A stretch of 64,000 nucleotides of DNA from GCA-2705995 sp965661625 (lineage in GTDB: Bacteria > Bacteroidota > Bacteroidia > Flavobacteriales_G > Salibacteraceae): positions 15,382 through 79,381 of the forward strand of contig CBFIEM010000015.1 of assembly GCA_965661625.1 (NCBI GenBank), read 5' to 3'. The notes under the pieces are model-generated. The model was not told the DNA's origin. It ran no database searches and saw only the letters and a program-made list of their open reading frames with translations. Both the position numbers and the translations under genes were made by a program. Shown here piece after piece: positions 8,333 through 17,602 of this stretch. Positions within the stretch are counted from its first letter, which is position 1; every line of letters begins with the position of its first letter.

Positions 8333-10297
8333 ATGAAGTTAATCCTTGTCGTTGGAATTATAGTCCTCATGGCTGCGTTTAGTTGCAAAGCTAACGCTCA
8401 AGCTAACGTGGAACACGATTCCTGCTACCAGCTTGCTGATAGCCTAAACCTATTGTCATACAACATCTATGAGGACAGGCCTGATTCGGCTATATTTTTC
8501 GCCAACCAAGCGCTATTGACCGCTCGAGCGTGTTCAAACGACTATCAAAAATCATGGGCGTTGAATAACCTTGGAGCAGCTCATTACGTCAAAGCAAATT
8601 ATGAAACATCGATCGCATATCACGAAGATGCCCTAGCTATCCACATCGCCATGAATGACTCCTTTGAGTTAGGTCACACATACAATTACCTCGGTAATGC
8701 GTATATGGATCAGGGAGCATTACAAACAGCCTTAGATTACTACATTCAAGCCACTGAGATCCTGTCAGCGCTAAACAACAAATCCAGTTTGGCGACCATC
8801 TTTTATAACATGAGTTTAGTGCATTACGACCAATTGCGCATGACAAGTGCTATTGGATATATGAAACAAGCCGCTGATTATGCTAAAGAAAGCGACTTCC
8901 CTTCCATTGAATATGATGCTTACGCAAGCTTACTGCTCTATTATGCTGAAGAAAATCGCCTTGACTCGGCTAAAAAATACCTTGAACTCGCTAAACCTTA
9001 TTTCATAGGGACAGACGCTGCTACGCAAATTAGCCTTGGATACTTTTATGCATTTGAAGGATTCTATGAAGCCACTTTGAAAAACTATCGCGAAGCGGAT
9101 CAGCTGTTAGCTAAATCCGAAGCTATTTTTGTTGCAATTGACGACCCCTACAGCAACGCGAATTTGCTGTATTACAAGGGTAAGGTAGCCCTTTTGCGTG
9201 GCAATATTAGTCAGGCACAGGCATATGCAAAACAAGCCTTAAAATTAGCTCAAAGCATCAATGCATTATTTCGGGTGATTGAGATACGAAGCCTTCAAGC
9301 TCAGCTCTATGCGCGAAGTGGAAATTACAAACAGGCTTGGGTAATTGATCAAGAGGTCGACAGCATCAACCATGAGTTATCGTCATTCGATTCAGAAAAG
9401 CAATTGCTCAATCGACGACTCAAACAAGTTGAGCGTAAAAACAAAAGCCTCACATCCCAAAAGTTTAAGCTTCAAAAGGATGTGACGAAAAAAACCAAAT
9501 TGATTGAACGAAAAGATACCTTGATCTTATTTTTTGTCGCGTTTCTCATTGCAGCTTTAACCTACCTCTTTTACCTCTATAAACTCTATACAGGGAGGAA
9601 ACGCTTAATTGAAACCAAAGACAAAATTTTAAGTGTTCTGGGACATGATTTGCGGACACCTGTGAATCAACTTCAAAGCATCATTTCTTTGGCGCGGGAA
9701 GGATTATTAAGCAAAGATGAAGAGGAGAGTCTTTTTCGCAACATTTCTTTGAGTTTAGATCGCATTTCAAAATCATTAGAGAACATTCTTCATTGGTCCA
9801 AAACCCACCTCATTGGCTCCCAAACAACTCAAGAACCGTTAAACCTGCTTACCTCAACCGAAGACGCTGTTGGATTTCATGAACGTTCTTTGCTCGACAA
9901 GGAGGTTAACCTTACCATTGGAGAGGAATTGGGTAGCATTGAAATCGCTGCAGATAGGGCGCAATTTCAAATTATTCTGCGCAACTTAATCGGAAATGCT
10001 TTAAAGTATTCATACCGTGGAGACTCGATTAAAGTTTCAGCTGTTCAAGACTCCAGTGCGCGAAAAGCTTCGATATCAATACAAGACAGTGGAACCGGAA
10101 TGACTAAAATGGAAATCAACCGCATTTTAAATTTCAGCTTTAATCAATCCAAATTAGGAACATCTCAAGAGCAAGGTACTGGCCTGGGTTTAGTGCTGGT
10201 TAAGCACTTTCTCAAGTTGAACAAAGGCTCGTTATCCGTTTCCAGTGAACCAGGTAGAGGAAGTGTTTTCACGTGTACACTTCCCCTAGCAACATAA
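8333..10297 (+). CDS. TPR-repeat sensor histidine kinase
   Basis: A membrane-bound sensor kinase of 654 residues. After a signal sequence (ending near residue 22) come about 320 residues of tetratricopeptide repeats outside the cytoplasm (WALNNLGAAHYVKANYETSI, LGHTYNYLGNAYMDQGAL and further copies). Then follow a coiled coil (about 345-390), one membrane helix (LILFFVAFLIAALTYLFYLY) and the kinase core. The H box is LGHDLRTPVNQL, the N box LIGNALKYS, with G boxes DSGTGMTK and GTGLGLVLVKHF. No receiver or DNA-binding domain is fused and no response regulator is adjacent, so the partner is elsewhere. This architecture is common in Bacteroidota. Confidence 0.92.
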   Translation: MKLILVVGIIVLMAAFSCKANAQANVEHDSCYQLADSLNLLSYNIYEDRPDSAIFFANQALLTARACSNDYQKSWALNNLGAAHYVKANYETSIAYHEDALAIHIAMNDSFELGHTYNYLGNAYMDQGALQTALDYYIQATEILSALNNKSSLATIFYNMSLVHYDQLRMTSAIGYMKQAADYAKESDFPSIEYDAYASLLLYYAEENRLDSAKKYLELAKPYFIGTDAATQISLGYFYAFEGFYEATLKNYREADQLLAKSEAIFVAIDDPYSNANLLYYKGKVALLRGNISQAQAYAKQALKLAQSINALFRVIEIRSLQAQLYARSGNYKQAWVIDQEVDSINHELSSFDSEKQLLNRRLKQVERKNKSLTSQKFKLQKDVTKKTKLIERKDTLILFFVAFLIAALTYLFYLYKLYTGRKRLIETKDKILSVLGHDLRTPVNQLQSIISLAREGLLSKDEEESLFRNISLSLDRISKSLENILHWSKTHLIGSQTTQEPLNLLTSTEDAVGFHERSLLDKEVNLTIGEELGSIEIAADRAQFQIILRNLIGNALKYSYRGDSIKVSAVQDSSARKASISIQDSGTGMTKMEINRILNFSFNQSKLGTSQEQGTGLGLVLVKHFLKLNKGSLSVSSEPGRGSVFTCTLPLAT

Positions 10298-10303
10298 CCC
10301 GTA

Positions 10304-11989
10304 TTACTTTACGAGCTTTTTATACCTAAATCGTTTGGGCTCTGTATCCCCTAATCGTTTCTTCTTGTTTGCCTCGTATTCACTAAAGCTGCCTTCGTAA
10401 TAATAGACTTCTGAATCACCTTCAAAAGCTAAAATATGTGTGCAAACACGGTCTAAGAACCACCTGTCGTGAGAAATGATTACGGCACAGCCTGCGAAAT
10501 TGTTAATTGCCTCCTCTAGCGCTCTCAGGGTATTTACATCAATATCGTTTGTTGGCTCATCCAGCAACAATACATTCGCTTCTTGCTTGAGACTCATAGC
10601 TAAATGCAATCGGTTGCGTTCACCTCCCGATAAATCGCCCACCTTTTTTTGCTGATCACTGCCGCTAAAATTAAAGCGACTGCAGTATGCCCTTGAGTTA
10701 ATGGTTCGCCCTCCTAGCTCAATAATATCATGTCCTCCAGAAATAACTTCATACACAGACTTTGATGGATCTAAATCGTCATGACTTTGATCTACGTATG
10801 AAATTTTAACTGTTTCGCCAATTGAGAAGTTACCTTCATCGGGACTGAGCAATTTCATAATCATCTTAAAAATCGTGGTTTTACCCGCGCCATTGGGTCC
10901 GATAATTCCTACCACGCCCGCCGGAGGTAAATTGAAGTTCAGGTCATCATATAATAACTTGTCATCAAATGCTTTACGTACACTTTCTGCACGAATAACT
11001 TCATTTCCTAATCTTGGTCCTGGAGGAATCCATAATTCCAAATTAGTCTCTTGTTCTTTAACATCTTGATTCAAGAGCGCATCGTAATTCTTTAAGCGCG
11101 CCTTTCCTTTGGCTTGGCGTCCTTTTGCTCCTTGGCGCACCCATTCAAGCTCACGCTTCAACGACTTCTGGCGTTTTGACTCTTGTTTTTCTTCTTGCTC
11201 TAGGCGTTTTGACTTTTGCTCTAACCAGCTGGTATAATTTCCTTTGAAAGGAATCCCTTCTCCCCGATCAAGCTCTAAGATCCAACCAGCAACATTATCC
11301 AAAAAGTAACGGTCATGGGTAACAGCAATTACTGTCCCTGCATACTGCTGCAAGTGATGCTCCAGCCATAATACTGATTCAGCATCCAAATGGTTCGTAG
11401 GCTCATCCAATAGCAGGATATCTGGCTCTTGTAGTAATAAACGACAAAGTGCTACCCGGCGCTTCTCTCCACCAGAAAGCACTGCTATCTTCTTGTCCTT
11501 ATCCGGGCAATTCAACGCGTCCATTGCGCGCTCTAATTTTGTATCTATCTCCCATGCCCCGGCTGCATCTATTTTATCTTGAAGCTCTCCTTGACGCGTC
11601 ATCAATTGCTCCATCTTGTCGGGGTTCTCATAAACCTCGGGAAGCGCGAACTTTTGATTGATTTCCTCATATTCTGCTAACATGGTTGTTAGCTCACCCA
11701 TACCTTCTCGAACTACATCAATCACCGATTTGGAATCGTCAAGCTCTGGCTCTTGTTCCAAATAACCTACAGAGTAACCTTGTGAAAACACAACGTCCCC
11801 TTGGTAGCTCTGATCACGCCCTGCAATGATGCGCAGTAAGGTAGATTTTCCAGCACCGTTTAAACCTAAAATCCCAATTTTAGCTCCATAGAAAAAAGAG
11901 AGGTAGATGTTTTTGAGTACTTGTTTGTTTGGCGGGTGAACTTTCCCCACACCTTGCATTGAAAAAATTATCTTCTTATCGTCACTCAT
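10304..11989 (-). CDS. ettA: ABC-F translational throttle ATPase EttA
   Basis: A soluble ABC-F ATPase that binds the ribosomal E site and gates elongation in response to the ATP/ADP ratio. It has two ABC cassettes and no membrane domain: Walker A GLNGAGKST and GPNGAGKTT, signatures LSGGEKRR and LSGGERNR, Walker B ILLLDEPTNHLDAESV and VLLLDEPTNDIDVNTL. The linker contains the basic arm (KSLKRELEWVRQGAKGRQAK). The length, 561 residues, is right for EttA, and the ending RFRYKKLVK is typical. It is monocistronic, convergent with the TPR kinase gene, separated by 6 bp. Confidence 0.95.
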   Translation of the reverse strand: MSDDKKIIFSMQGVGKVHPPNKQVLKNIYLSFFYGAKIGILGLNGAGKSTLLRIIAGRDQSYQGDVVFSQGYSVGYLEQEPELDDSKSVIDVVREGMGELTTMLAEYEEINQKFALPEVYENPDKMEQLMTRQGELQDKIDAAGAWEIDTKLERAMDALNCPDKDKKIAVLSGGEKRRVALCRLLLQEPDILLLDEPTNHLDAESVLWLEHHLQQYAGTVIAVTHDRYFLDNVAGWILELDRGEGIPFKGNYTSWLEQKSKRLEQEEKQESKRQKSLKRELEWVRQGAKGRQAKGKARLKNYDALLNQDVKEQETNLELWIPPGPRLGNEVIRAESVRKAFDDKLLYDDLNFNLPPAGVVGIIGPNGAGKTTIFKMIMKLLSPDEGNFSIGETVKISYVDQSHDDLDPSKSVYEVISGGHDIIELGGRTINSRAYCSRFNFSGSDQQKKVGDLSGGERNRLHLAMSLKQEANVLLLDEPTNDIDVNTLRALEEAINNFAGCAVIISHDRWFLDRVCTHILAFEGDSEVYYYEGSFSEYEANKKKRLGDTEPKRFRYKKLVK

Positions 11990-12039
11990 AGTTTATTCTA
12001 GTTGGGATATCGTAATATATTTTAGCAGCAGTCCTCAAT

Positions 12040-12681
12040 TTATGGATAAATGGGATTGCGATCATTAAAAGCCCTCAAATATACATGTACCAGTCGTTTC
12101 CGTTCTCGCTTTTTCAAGGCTATATAACGATTGTACAATTCCTTATCCGACGCAATTGCTGTTGCCAAGTTTTGCCAAATAAACTCGGCTGCCTCACCGG
12201 TCCTTGTATCCAGTATAAATTCGCGAGCAACATCTACCGTAGGTTCACCAACACTCATTCCTACGCCCCAGCTGTTCATAGCTATTCGACTACGAGGCAT
12301 CCGTGCTCCCGAAAGTGGATTTGTGGTAATGAAATAGGTAAGTGTACCGAAATTCAATACACGGTAGAACTCCTCATAAGCTTGTAGGTAGAGCACCCCT
12401 TCAATACAAACACCTAGAAGTTCATTTCTTCCAAACTTGGAGAGGGTGTCTGATGGGGAGCACTGTGCATACAGCGTGTCATTTGAAAGCACTTGTTGAA
12501 AGTAGTCGGGCTCAATCTCTTTAGCCGGATGAATCATGCAATTGGTTAAAAACGGAGCGTTTTGTTGCAATTGATCCAAGGACAGATAGAAGCCCTCAGT
12601 TAATTCAGGGTCTTCATAATATTGGCCAAATATCAAGCCGCTAGACAGGCAGTAAAAAGCGATTAAAACGAGCTGTTTCAC
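12040..12681 (-). CDS. Hypothetical secreted protein in the RimK operon
   Basis: No family is recognised. The 213-residue protein has a signal peptide (KQLVLIAFYCLSSGLIFG) and a mature part starting QYYEDPELTEGFYLSLDQL. The mature part holds LGVCIEGVLYLQAYEEFYRVLNFG and a basic C-terminus (ALKKRERKRLVHVYLRAFNDRNP). The GTG start overlaps the rimK stop by one base (TAGTG), so it is translated from the same message as the ATP-grasp ligase and zinc protease. It may be an envelope protein involved in the same process or a passenger; sequence alone does not say. Confidence 0.75.
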   Translation of the reverse strand: MKQLVLIAFYCLSSGLIFGQYYEDPELTEGFYLSLDQLQQNAPFLTNCMIHPAKEIEPDYFQQVLSNDTLYAQCSPSDTLSKFGRNELLGVCIEGVLYLQAYEEFYRVLNFGTLTYFITTNPLSGARMPRSRIAMNSWGVGMSVGEPTVDVAREFILDTRTGEAAEFIWQNLATAIASDKELYNRYIALKKRERKRLVHVYLRAFNDRNPIYP

Positions 12682-13589
12682 TAAGCACCTACTTTATCTA
12701 CTTTCTTGCGTTTGGAAGTAGTTGCTTTCTCTAAGTATTCAATAATTTTTCCAGCAACGTCTATTTCCGTGGCTCCTTCAATCCCTTGCAAGCCAGGACT
12801 TGAGTTCACTTCTAAGATAAGGGGGCCACGACTAGATTGAAGCATATCAACACCTGCGACATTTAATCCCATTGCTTTGGCTGCTTCAATAGCTGTTTTC
12901 TTTTCTTCGTTAGAAAGACGGATTTTTGAAGAAGAGCCACCACGGTGTAAATTACTCCTAAACTCACCTTCCGCACCTTGTCTTTTCATCGCACCAATTA
13001 CTTTTCCATCTACTACGAATGCTCTGATATCTGCTCCACCTGCTTCCTTGATAAACTCCTGTACGAAGAAACTCGCTTTTAATCCGTAAAAGGCTTGTAT
13101 AACAGATTTAGCAGCTTGAGGTGTTTCTGCTAACACCACTCCTACTCCCTGAGTTCCTTCAAGCAACTTAACCACAAGCGGTGTACCTCCAATTTCACGG
13201 GTAATGCGGTCAGTATCTTTTGGGTTATTCGCAAATACCGTTTTTGGAATTCCCACATTGTGGCGCGTTAAAATTTGTAACGACCTTAATTTGTCGCGTG
13301 AGCGAACAATCGCAATTGAAGGGTTAGCAGCAAAAACTTTCATCATTTCGAACTGGCGCAATACTGCAGTACCATAAAAGGTCACTGATGCACCAATCCT
13401 AGGAATCATGGCATCAAAACCTTTAAGCTCTTTCCCATTGTGATAGATTTTGGGAGAACCTACGTCAGAAACCACAGTACATTTGATGTGGTCAATTACG
13501 TGCACTTCATGGCCGCGTTCTTTTGCTGCCTCAACTAGGCGGCGTGTAGAGTATAAATTTTCATTTCTTGAGAGTATACCAATTTTCAT
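12681..13589 (-). CDS. rimK: RimK-family ATP-grasp ligase
   Basis: An ATP-grasp enzyme that ligates an amino acid (glutamate in the E. coli prototype, onto ribosomal protein S6) or forms peptides. MKIGILSRNENLYSTRRL and IPRIGASVTFYGTAVLRQFE are the typical RimK N-terminal blocks. The ATP-grasp core has GIPKTVFA, GTPLVVKLLEGTQGVGVVLAE, FVQEFIKEAGGADIRAFVVD and a metal-binding end LEVNSSPGLQGIE. Length 302 is normal. It overlaps the upstream RimB-like protease gene by 4 bp, a pairing known for RimK systems in which the protease acts on the added tail. The actual target in this organism is not shown. Confidence 0.93.
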   Translation of the reverse strand: MKIGILSRNENLYSTRRLVEAAKERGHEVHVIDHIKCTVVSDVGSPKIYHNGKELKGFDAMIPRIGASVTFYGTAVLRQFEMMKVFAANPSIAIVRSRDKLRSLQILTRHNVGIPKTVFANNPKDTDRITREIGGTPLVVKLLEGTQGVGVVLAETPQAAKSVIQAFYGLKASFFVQEFIKEAGGADIRAFVVDGKVIGAMKRQGAEGEFRSNLHRGGSSSKIRLSNEEKKTAIEAAKAMGLNVAGVDMLQSSRGPLILEVNSSPGLQGIEGATEIDVAGKIIEYLEKATTSKRKKVDKVGA

Positions 13590-14011
13590 ATTAATCCTTC
13601 ATTTTTTTGCGTGTGCGACATATTCTTTTTGCTCACATCTACCACAAACCTTTTTGTTAAAAATCGTCTCCCTAACAATACCGGGAAACGCATATCGCTT
13701 CGCTTTGTAAGCGTAAAAGCTGTTTTAAAAGTTTTACCGAAAATCGTTATTGGCAACTCAACCAAAAAACGTTTTTCAGTTACTCCGTTTGAACTCGTTA
13801 CTTTTCGAATTTCAAAAGCTTGAAACGTGTGTTTCTTCTTAGATCCTAACAAGGAGCATACAAGAACATCTTTACCGTTTTGCTCTTCGACATGAACTCG
13901 CGTTGCATGAATTGCGCTTGAGCGTGCTCCTGTATCGACCTTAACGCGGATATCCTCCCTTTCTAATGTAGGGAAGTCAACCATGTCTACTCTGCCTATA
14001 ATTTGTTTCAT
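13586..14011 (-). CDS. RimB-like retropepsin-type zinc protease
   Basis: A small protein of the ATP-dependent zinc protease/RimB family (retropepsin fold), often encoded next to RimK. The catalytic-aspartate motif is VKVDTGARSSAIHA, followed by beta-strands with KRSDMRFPVLLGRRFL. The frame is open to 14089, but a -7 box (TAATTTCG, 14023-14030) lies between that start and the ATG at 14011. The family N-terminus (MKQIIGRVDMVDFP) also fits 14011, giving 141 residues. It is the first gene of the three-gene rimB-rimK-secreted-protein operon. Confidence 0.88.
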   Translation of the reverse strand: MKQIIGRVDMVDFPTLEREDIRVKVDTGARSSAIHATRVHVEEQNGKDVLVCSLLGSKKKHTFQAFEIRKVTSSNGVTEKRFLVELPITIFGKTFKTAFTLTKRSDMRFPVLLGRRFLTKRFVVDVSKKNMSHTQKNEGLI

Positions 14012-14022
14012 ACCGTGTCGCT

Positions 14023-14030
14023 CGAAATTA
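14023..14030 (-). promoter_or_regulatory. -7 box of the rimB-rimK operon
   Basis: TAATTTCG on the minus strand, 11 nt before the ATG at 14011. It supports the shorter start of the protease gene. Confidence 0.5.
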
Positions 14031-14118
14031 GTAAGAAACAAGCAGTTTCCCACGAAAAATGGATTTCCCTTTTCAATGTGAATCGCCACGCCGAATATTC
14101 ATAACTTAGCCCTAGTTA

Positions 14119-14126
14119 AAATTTCG
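14119..14126 (+). promoter_or_regulatory. Possible -7 box of the 14133 gene
   Basis: AAATTTCG (one mismatch to TAnnTTYG) ends 6 nt before the ATG at 14133, the same spacing as other genes in this window. Confidence 0.35.
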
Positions 14127-14132
14127 GGTTTT

Positions 14133-16283
14133 ATGCGCACACTTTTAGGGGTTATTCTAAGTTGTTTTTTGTTCGTTCAAGCAATAGCACAGGTTACTTA
14201 CAAGACAACAACATTTTCGATTCAAAAAATAAACACGTTCAAACCGAACCGTACTACACCAGCATTCTCCCCAAGCTTAAAGTCGATTGAGGCGCCTTTT
14301 CCAGGAGGGAGTTCTTACAAATCATTCTTACAAAGTCAGAAAACGAAGCAAGTTCGGCAATTGAACAACCGCAATTCCCGCCATGTTGAGCCATTAGAAA
14401 GACCAACAGCTCCTCTCCCAAAAGTAATTCAAGGTTTTGGACTATATGGACAGTACATCCCAGTGCTTGATACAGCCTACCCTATTAAAGGAGGTACTCC
14501 ACTTGATAATACGATGGCAATCTCTAATGATGGTTTTTTCCTCGCATCGGTTAATTCAAAAGTGTACGGGTACGATTTTAATGCCGATACAACTTCTTTT
14601 GAAACATTCGGATCTGCTAACACGGTCACATTTGAGCGTTTTGCCGATTCATTAGATTTCGACGCTGATGACTTCCCGTTCGATCCCAAGCTGCTTTTTG
14701 ACCCCATTCACGAGCGGTTTATCATCACCTTTTTAGCGGGTCGCTCTCCGTCTGACTCACGTATTGTTGTGGGTTTTTCAACCAGCTCTAACCCAGCCGA
14801 ACCATGGCATGTTTATGAAGTTCCGGGTAATCCGCAGAACGTAAATAACTGGACAGATTATCCCGCCTTTGCCATAACCGAAGAAGAGCTATTCATTACG
14901 GTAAACCTCATTGAGGAGGGAGTATCTTGGCAAGAGGGTTTTAGAGGTTCAATTATTTGGCAAATTCCACTCGAGAATGGATATTCAGGCAGTAGCTCAT
15001 TGGATGCAACACTCTATGACGATGTGCGGTATGACGGTGAATTCATTCGCAACTTATGCCCTGTTGAGGGTGGGGTTGGTCCGCTTGGACCCAACATGTA
15101 TTTTCTATCGAATCGCAACTTTGACTTAGCAAATGACAGTGTATTTATTGCCGAGGTTACCAATACAGCCGCCAGTGGCAACGCACAGCTTACCGTAAAA
15201 CACCTCAAAGCAGAATTGCCATATGGTATGCCTCCAAATGGACGGCAAGCTGATACAGACTTGTCTGACCCAACTAAAGGTTTTCAAACCAACGACTCCC
15301 GCATGCTGGGAGCCTTTTTGCACAACAACACCATTCAATACGTGGCTAACACCATTAATTTTGAAACCGGATTAGCTGCCGTTTACCATGGCATAATTGA
15401 TCACGTTGATGAAGGTGCAGCATTTTTACATGGGAGAATAATAGGAGATTCCATTCGGGACTTCGGCTACCCCAACATCGCCTTTACAGGTACTCGCGAC
15501 GATGAGTCAGAGGCTATCATCGCTTTTAACCATACTTCTCCAACTGATTTCGCTGGTGTTTCCTGTGTATACTATTCGGATTGTGATGGCTATTCGAGTC
15601 CGCTAACGTTGAAAACTGGCGACAACTACGTAGACAACTTTGCCGACGGAGATAGCTATGAGCGTTGGGGCGATTACTTTGGCATTCAACGCGTTTTTAA
15701 CGAGCCCGGAAAAGTATGGACAACTGGATTCTATGGCCTAGCGGATCGCAAGAGTTCGATTTGGGTAAATGAATTACAAGCTCCATCATACGATATTCCT
15801 GCAATAGACTTAGACACTGCTATTGGAGCACTTGGTGATGCTTGTAATGGCAAACTAACTATACGGGGGGTTGATGGGTGGCAACCTTATGAATTCTTTT
15901 GGTCTGGTACTGAAATGACAGACACCGTTGTAAACGTAAACCTTTGTGGCGAATACTACGAGGTGAGTTTGCGAGACAGCACGGGATGTTACGCATTGAA
16001 AAACGGTCAGTTTGATGTAGAAGTTTCAAATACCCGGATTTTTCCAAATCCATTTCGTGATCGCTACAGCGTAACCTTTACAGCTAAGCGAGAGGGAGCG
16101 CACCAGTTTATGCTTTTAGATATTCAAGGTAAAGAAGTAAAAGTATGGCAAGAATCTATTCAGCGCGTTGGGAGAAACCAGTTCAGCTTTAGTCCTGACC
16201 CACTTGCTCCTGGTATTTATACCTTGATCATTGTTGCAGATAACGAAGAAATTCTAAATGAGAAATTGCTTAAAGTCGATTAA
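14133..16283 (+). CDS. Large T9SS-secreted protein
   Basis: A 716-residue exported protein of unknown function. It has a signal peptide (MRTLLGVILSCFLFVQAIAQ), then about 560 residues predicted to be beta-rich, with blocks such as PAFAITEEELFITVNL, IWQIPLENGYSGSS and YERWGDYFGIQRVFNEPGKV. These resemble the repeated surface-propeller or lectin-like domains of Bacteroidota exoproteins. Next is an Ig-like SprB-type unit (residues about 560-625, CNGKLTIRGVDGWQPYEFFW), then a C-terminal sorting domain (RIFPNPFRDRYSVTF ... LAPGIYTLIIVADNEE). Its last 26 bp overlap the start of the OmpA-domain gene, suggesting co-expression. Confidence 0.85.
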   Translation: MRTLLGVILSCFLFVQAIAQVTYKTTTFSIQKINTFKPNRTTPAFSPSLKSIEAPFPGGSSYKSFLQSQKTKQVRQLNNRNSRHVEPLERPTAPLPKVIQGFGLYGQYIPVLDTAYPIKGGTPLDNTMAISNDGFFLASVNSKVYGYDFNADTTSFETFGSANTVTFERFADSLDFDADDFPFDPKLLFDPIHERFIITFLAGRSPSDSRIVVGFSTSSNPAEPWHVYEVPGNPQNVNNWTDYPAFAITEEELFITVNLIEEGVSWQEGFRGSIIWQIPLENGYSGSSSLDATLYDDVRYDGEFIRNLCPVEGGVGPLGPNMYFLSNRNFDLANDSVFIAEVTNTAASGNAQLTVKHLKAELPYGMPPNGRQADTDLSDPTKGFQTNDSRMLGAFLHNNTIQYVANTINFETGLAAVYHGIIDHVDEGAAFLHGRIIGDSIRDFGYPNIAFTGTRDDESEAIIAFNHTSPTDFAGVSCVYYSDCDGYSSPLTLKTGDNYVDNFADGDSYERWGDYFGIQRVFNEPGKVWTTGFYGLADRKSSIWVNELQAPSYDIPAIDLDTAIGALGDACNGKLTIRGVDGWQPYEFFWSGTEMTDTVVNVNLCGEYYEVSLRDSTGCYALKNGQFDVEVSNTRIFPNPFRDRYSVTFTAKREGAHQFMLLDIQGKEVKVWQESIQRVGRNQFSFSPDPLAPGIYTLIIVADNEEILNEKLLKVD

Positions 16284-17592
16284 CCATGTTGTTTGCTCTG
16301 CAGCTATTCTTGTATTAACACACACGTTACAGGCACAACTTTCAGTGAGCACCATCCCTCACACCCAAGAACTCGTTAAAGATGTATTGATGGGACCAGG
16401 TGTAGAGATTGCCAACATCACCTACACAGGAACTGCTGATTCAAAAGGAGCTTTTGTAAACCGGAATACTTCCATGGCTTTATCCAAGGGGATTGTGCTA
16501 AGCACCGGCTATGTGAAATACCTACCTGGACCCAATAAAAGTCAGAAATTTTCGGGCATGATGGATGGCTATGGAGATAAAGACTTACATATGCTCGCAA
16601 AACAGAATACCTATGACGCAGCGGTGCTCAGCTTCCAATTTACCTGTACCTCGGATATGGTTCGTTTCGAGTATGTTTTTGGATCAGATGAATACGACGA
16701 ATACGTGGGTAGCCATTTCAATGATGTGTTTGCATTTATTCTAAAAGACTTAGAAACAGGGGAAGTTAGCAACTTAGCTATTATCCCTGGAACAAGTGAT
16801 CCCATTTCCATCAATACCATCAACGATAGTCGCCATTCCGCGTTTTACATTGATAACCGAAAACACGATACCACCTTATCTGAATTCACCATTGAACTAG
16901 ATGGGTTTACCCAGCCCCTACTTGCATTTTCTAAGGTTGTTCCCGGAAGAAGTTATTTACTAAAAATCGCCATTTCCGATGCAGGGGATTCACAGCTTGA
17001 CTCTGGCGTTTTTATCAAAGCGAAATCGTTTCAAAGTCAGCAAGAATTTGTTTTTAGGGCTGAGACCGAAGCGTACTTCAAAGCGTTCAAATCAAAGCAG
17101 TATTCGAGCCCTTCGAACCCCAAAATTGTTGAACAAGTGCTCAAGAACCCTCCTGCCGATTTAGAAGCTGACAGCTCTTCAATTGCGCGTGTACCTGCAA
17201 AACCATTGCCGTCAAAATCAGAGCCTAAAACTGAACATGAACCAACGAACGATGCGCCACAACTTACACTCTTTTTCGATTATGATACAGATACACTTTC
17301 AAGTGACTGGAACGAAGACATTGCAGATTGGATAACTGCATTGGGTAATCAACGCACAAGAGCCCGATTTGTGATTGTTGGTCATACGGATCAACGCGGA
17401 TCTACAGCCTACAACGAAGCATTGGGATTGAGAAGAGCTAAATTTATCAAGAATGAGCTCCTTAACTTGGCAATCTTACCAGCGCAAATAACCACACTTT
17501 CACAAGGAGCTAGTGCTCCTGCCGATAACCGAGCAACAGAGGCCGCATTTGCTAAAAACAGAAGGGTAATCTTGCGAGCTGAACTGCCTTAA
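16258..17592 (+). CDS. Choice-of-anchor L domain / OmpA-like fusion protein
   Basis: A 444-residue envelope protein with two recognisable parts. After a signal peptide (ending LTHTLQAQ), residues about 30-260 are a choice-of-anchor L domain, marked by GVEIANITYTGTADSKGAF and VFGSDEYDEYVGSHFNDVFAFI. A low-complexity linker (about 300-340) leads to a C-terminal OmpA/peptidoglycan-binding domain: LFFDYDTDTLSSDW, FVIVGHTDQRGSTAYNEALGLRRA and KNRRVILRAEL. The choice-of-anchor L domain usually sits in T9SS or otherwise anchored surface proteins; here the anchor is the peptidoglycan-binding domain instead. The ATG at 16258 overlaps the previous gene by 26 bp. Confidence 0.88.
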   Translation: MRNCLKSINHVVCSAAILVLTHTLQAQLSVSTIPHTQELVKDVLMGPGVEIANITYTGTADSKGAFVNRNTSMALSKGIVLSTGYVKYLPGPNKSQKFSGMMDGYGDKDLHMLAKQNTYDAAVLSFQFTCTSDMVRFEYVFGSDEYDEYVGSHFNDVFAFILKDLETGEVSNLAIIPGTSDPISINTINDSRHSAFYIDNRKHDTTLSEFTIELDGFTQPLLAFSKVVPGRSYLLKIAISDAGDSQLDSGVFIKAKSFQSQQEFVFRAETEAYFKAFKSKQYSSPSNPKIVEQVLKNPPADLEADSSSIARVPAKPLPSKSEPKTEHEPTNDAPQLTLFFDYDTDTLSSDWNEDIADWITALGNQRTRARFVIVGHTDQRGSTAYNEALGLRRAKFIKNELLNLAILPAQITTLSQGASAPADNRATEAAFAKNRRVILRAELP

Positions 17593-17602
17593 TTTATGCT
17601 TG

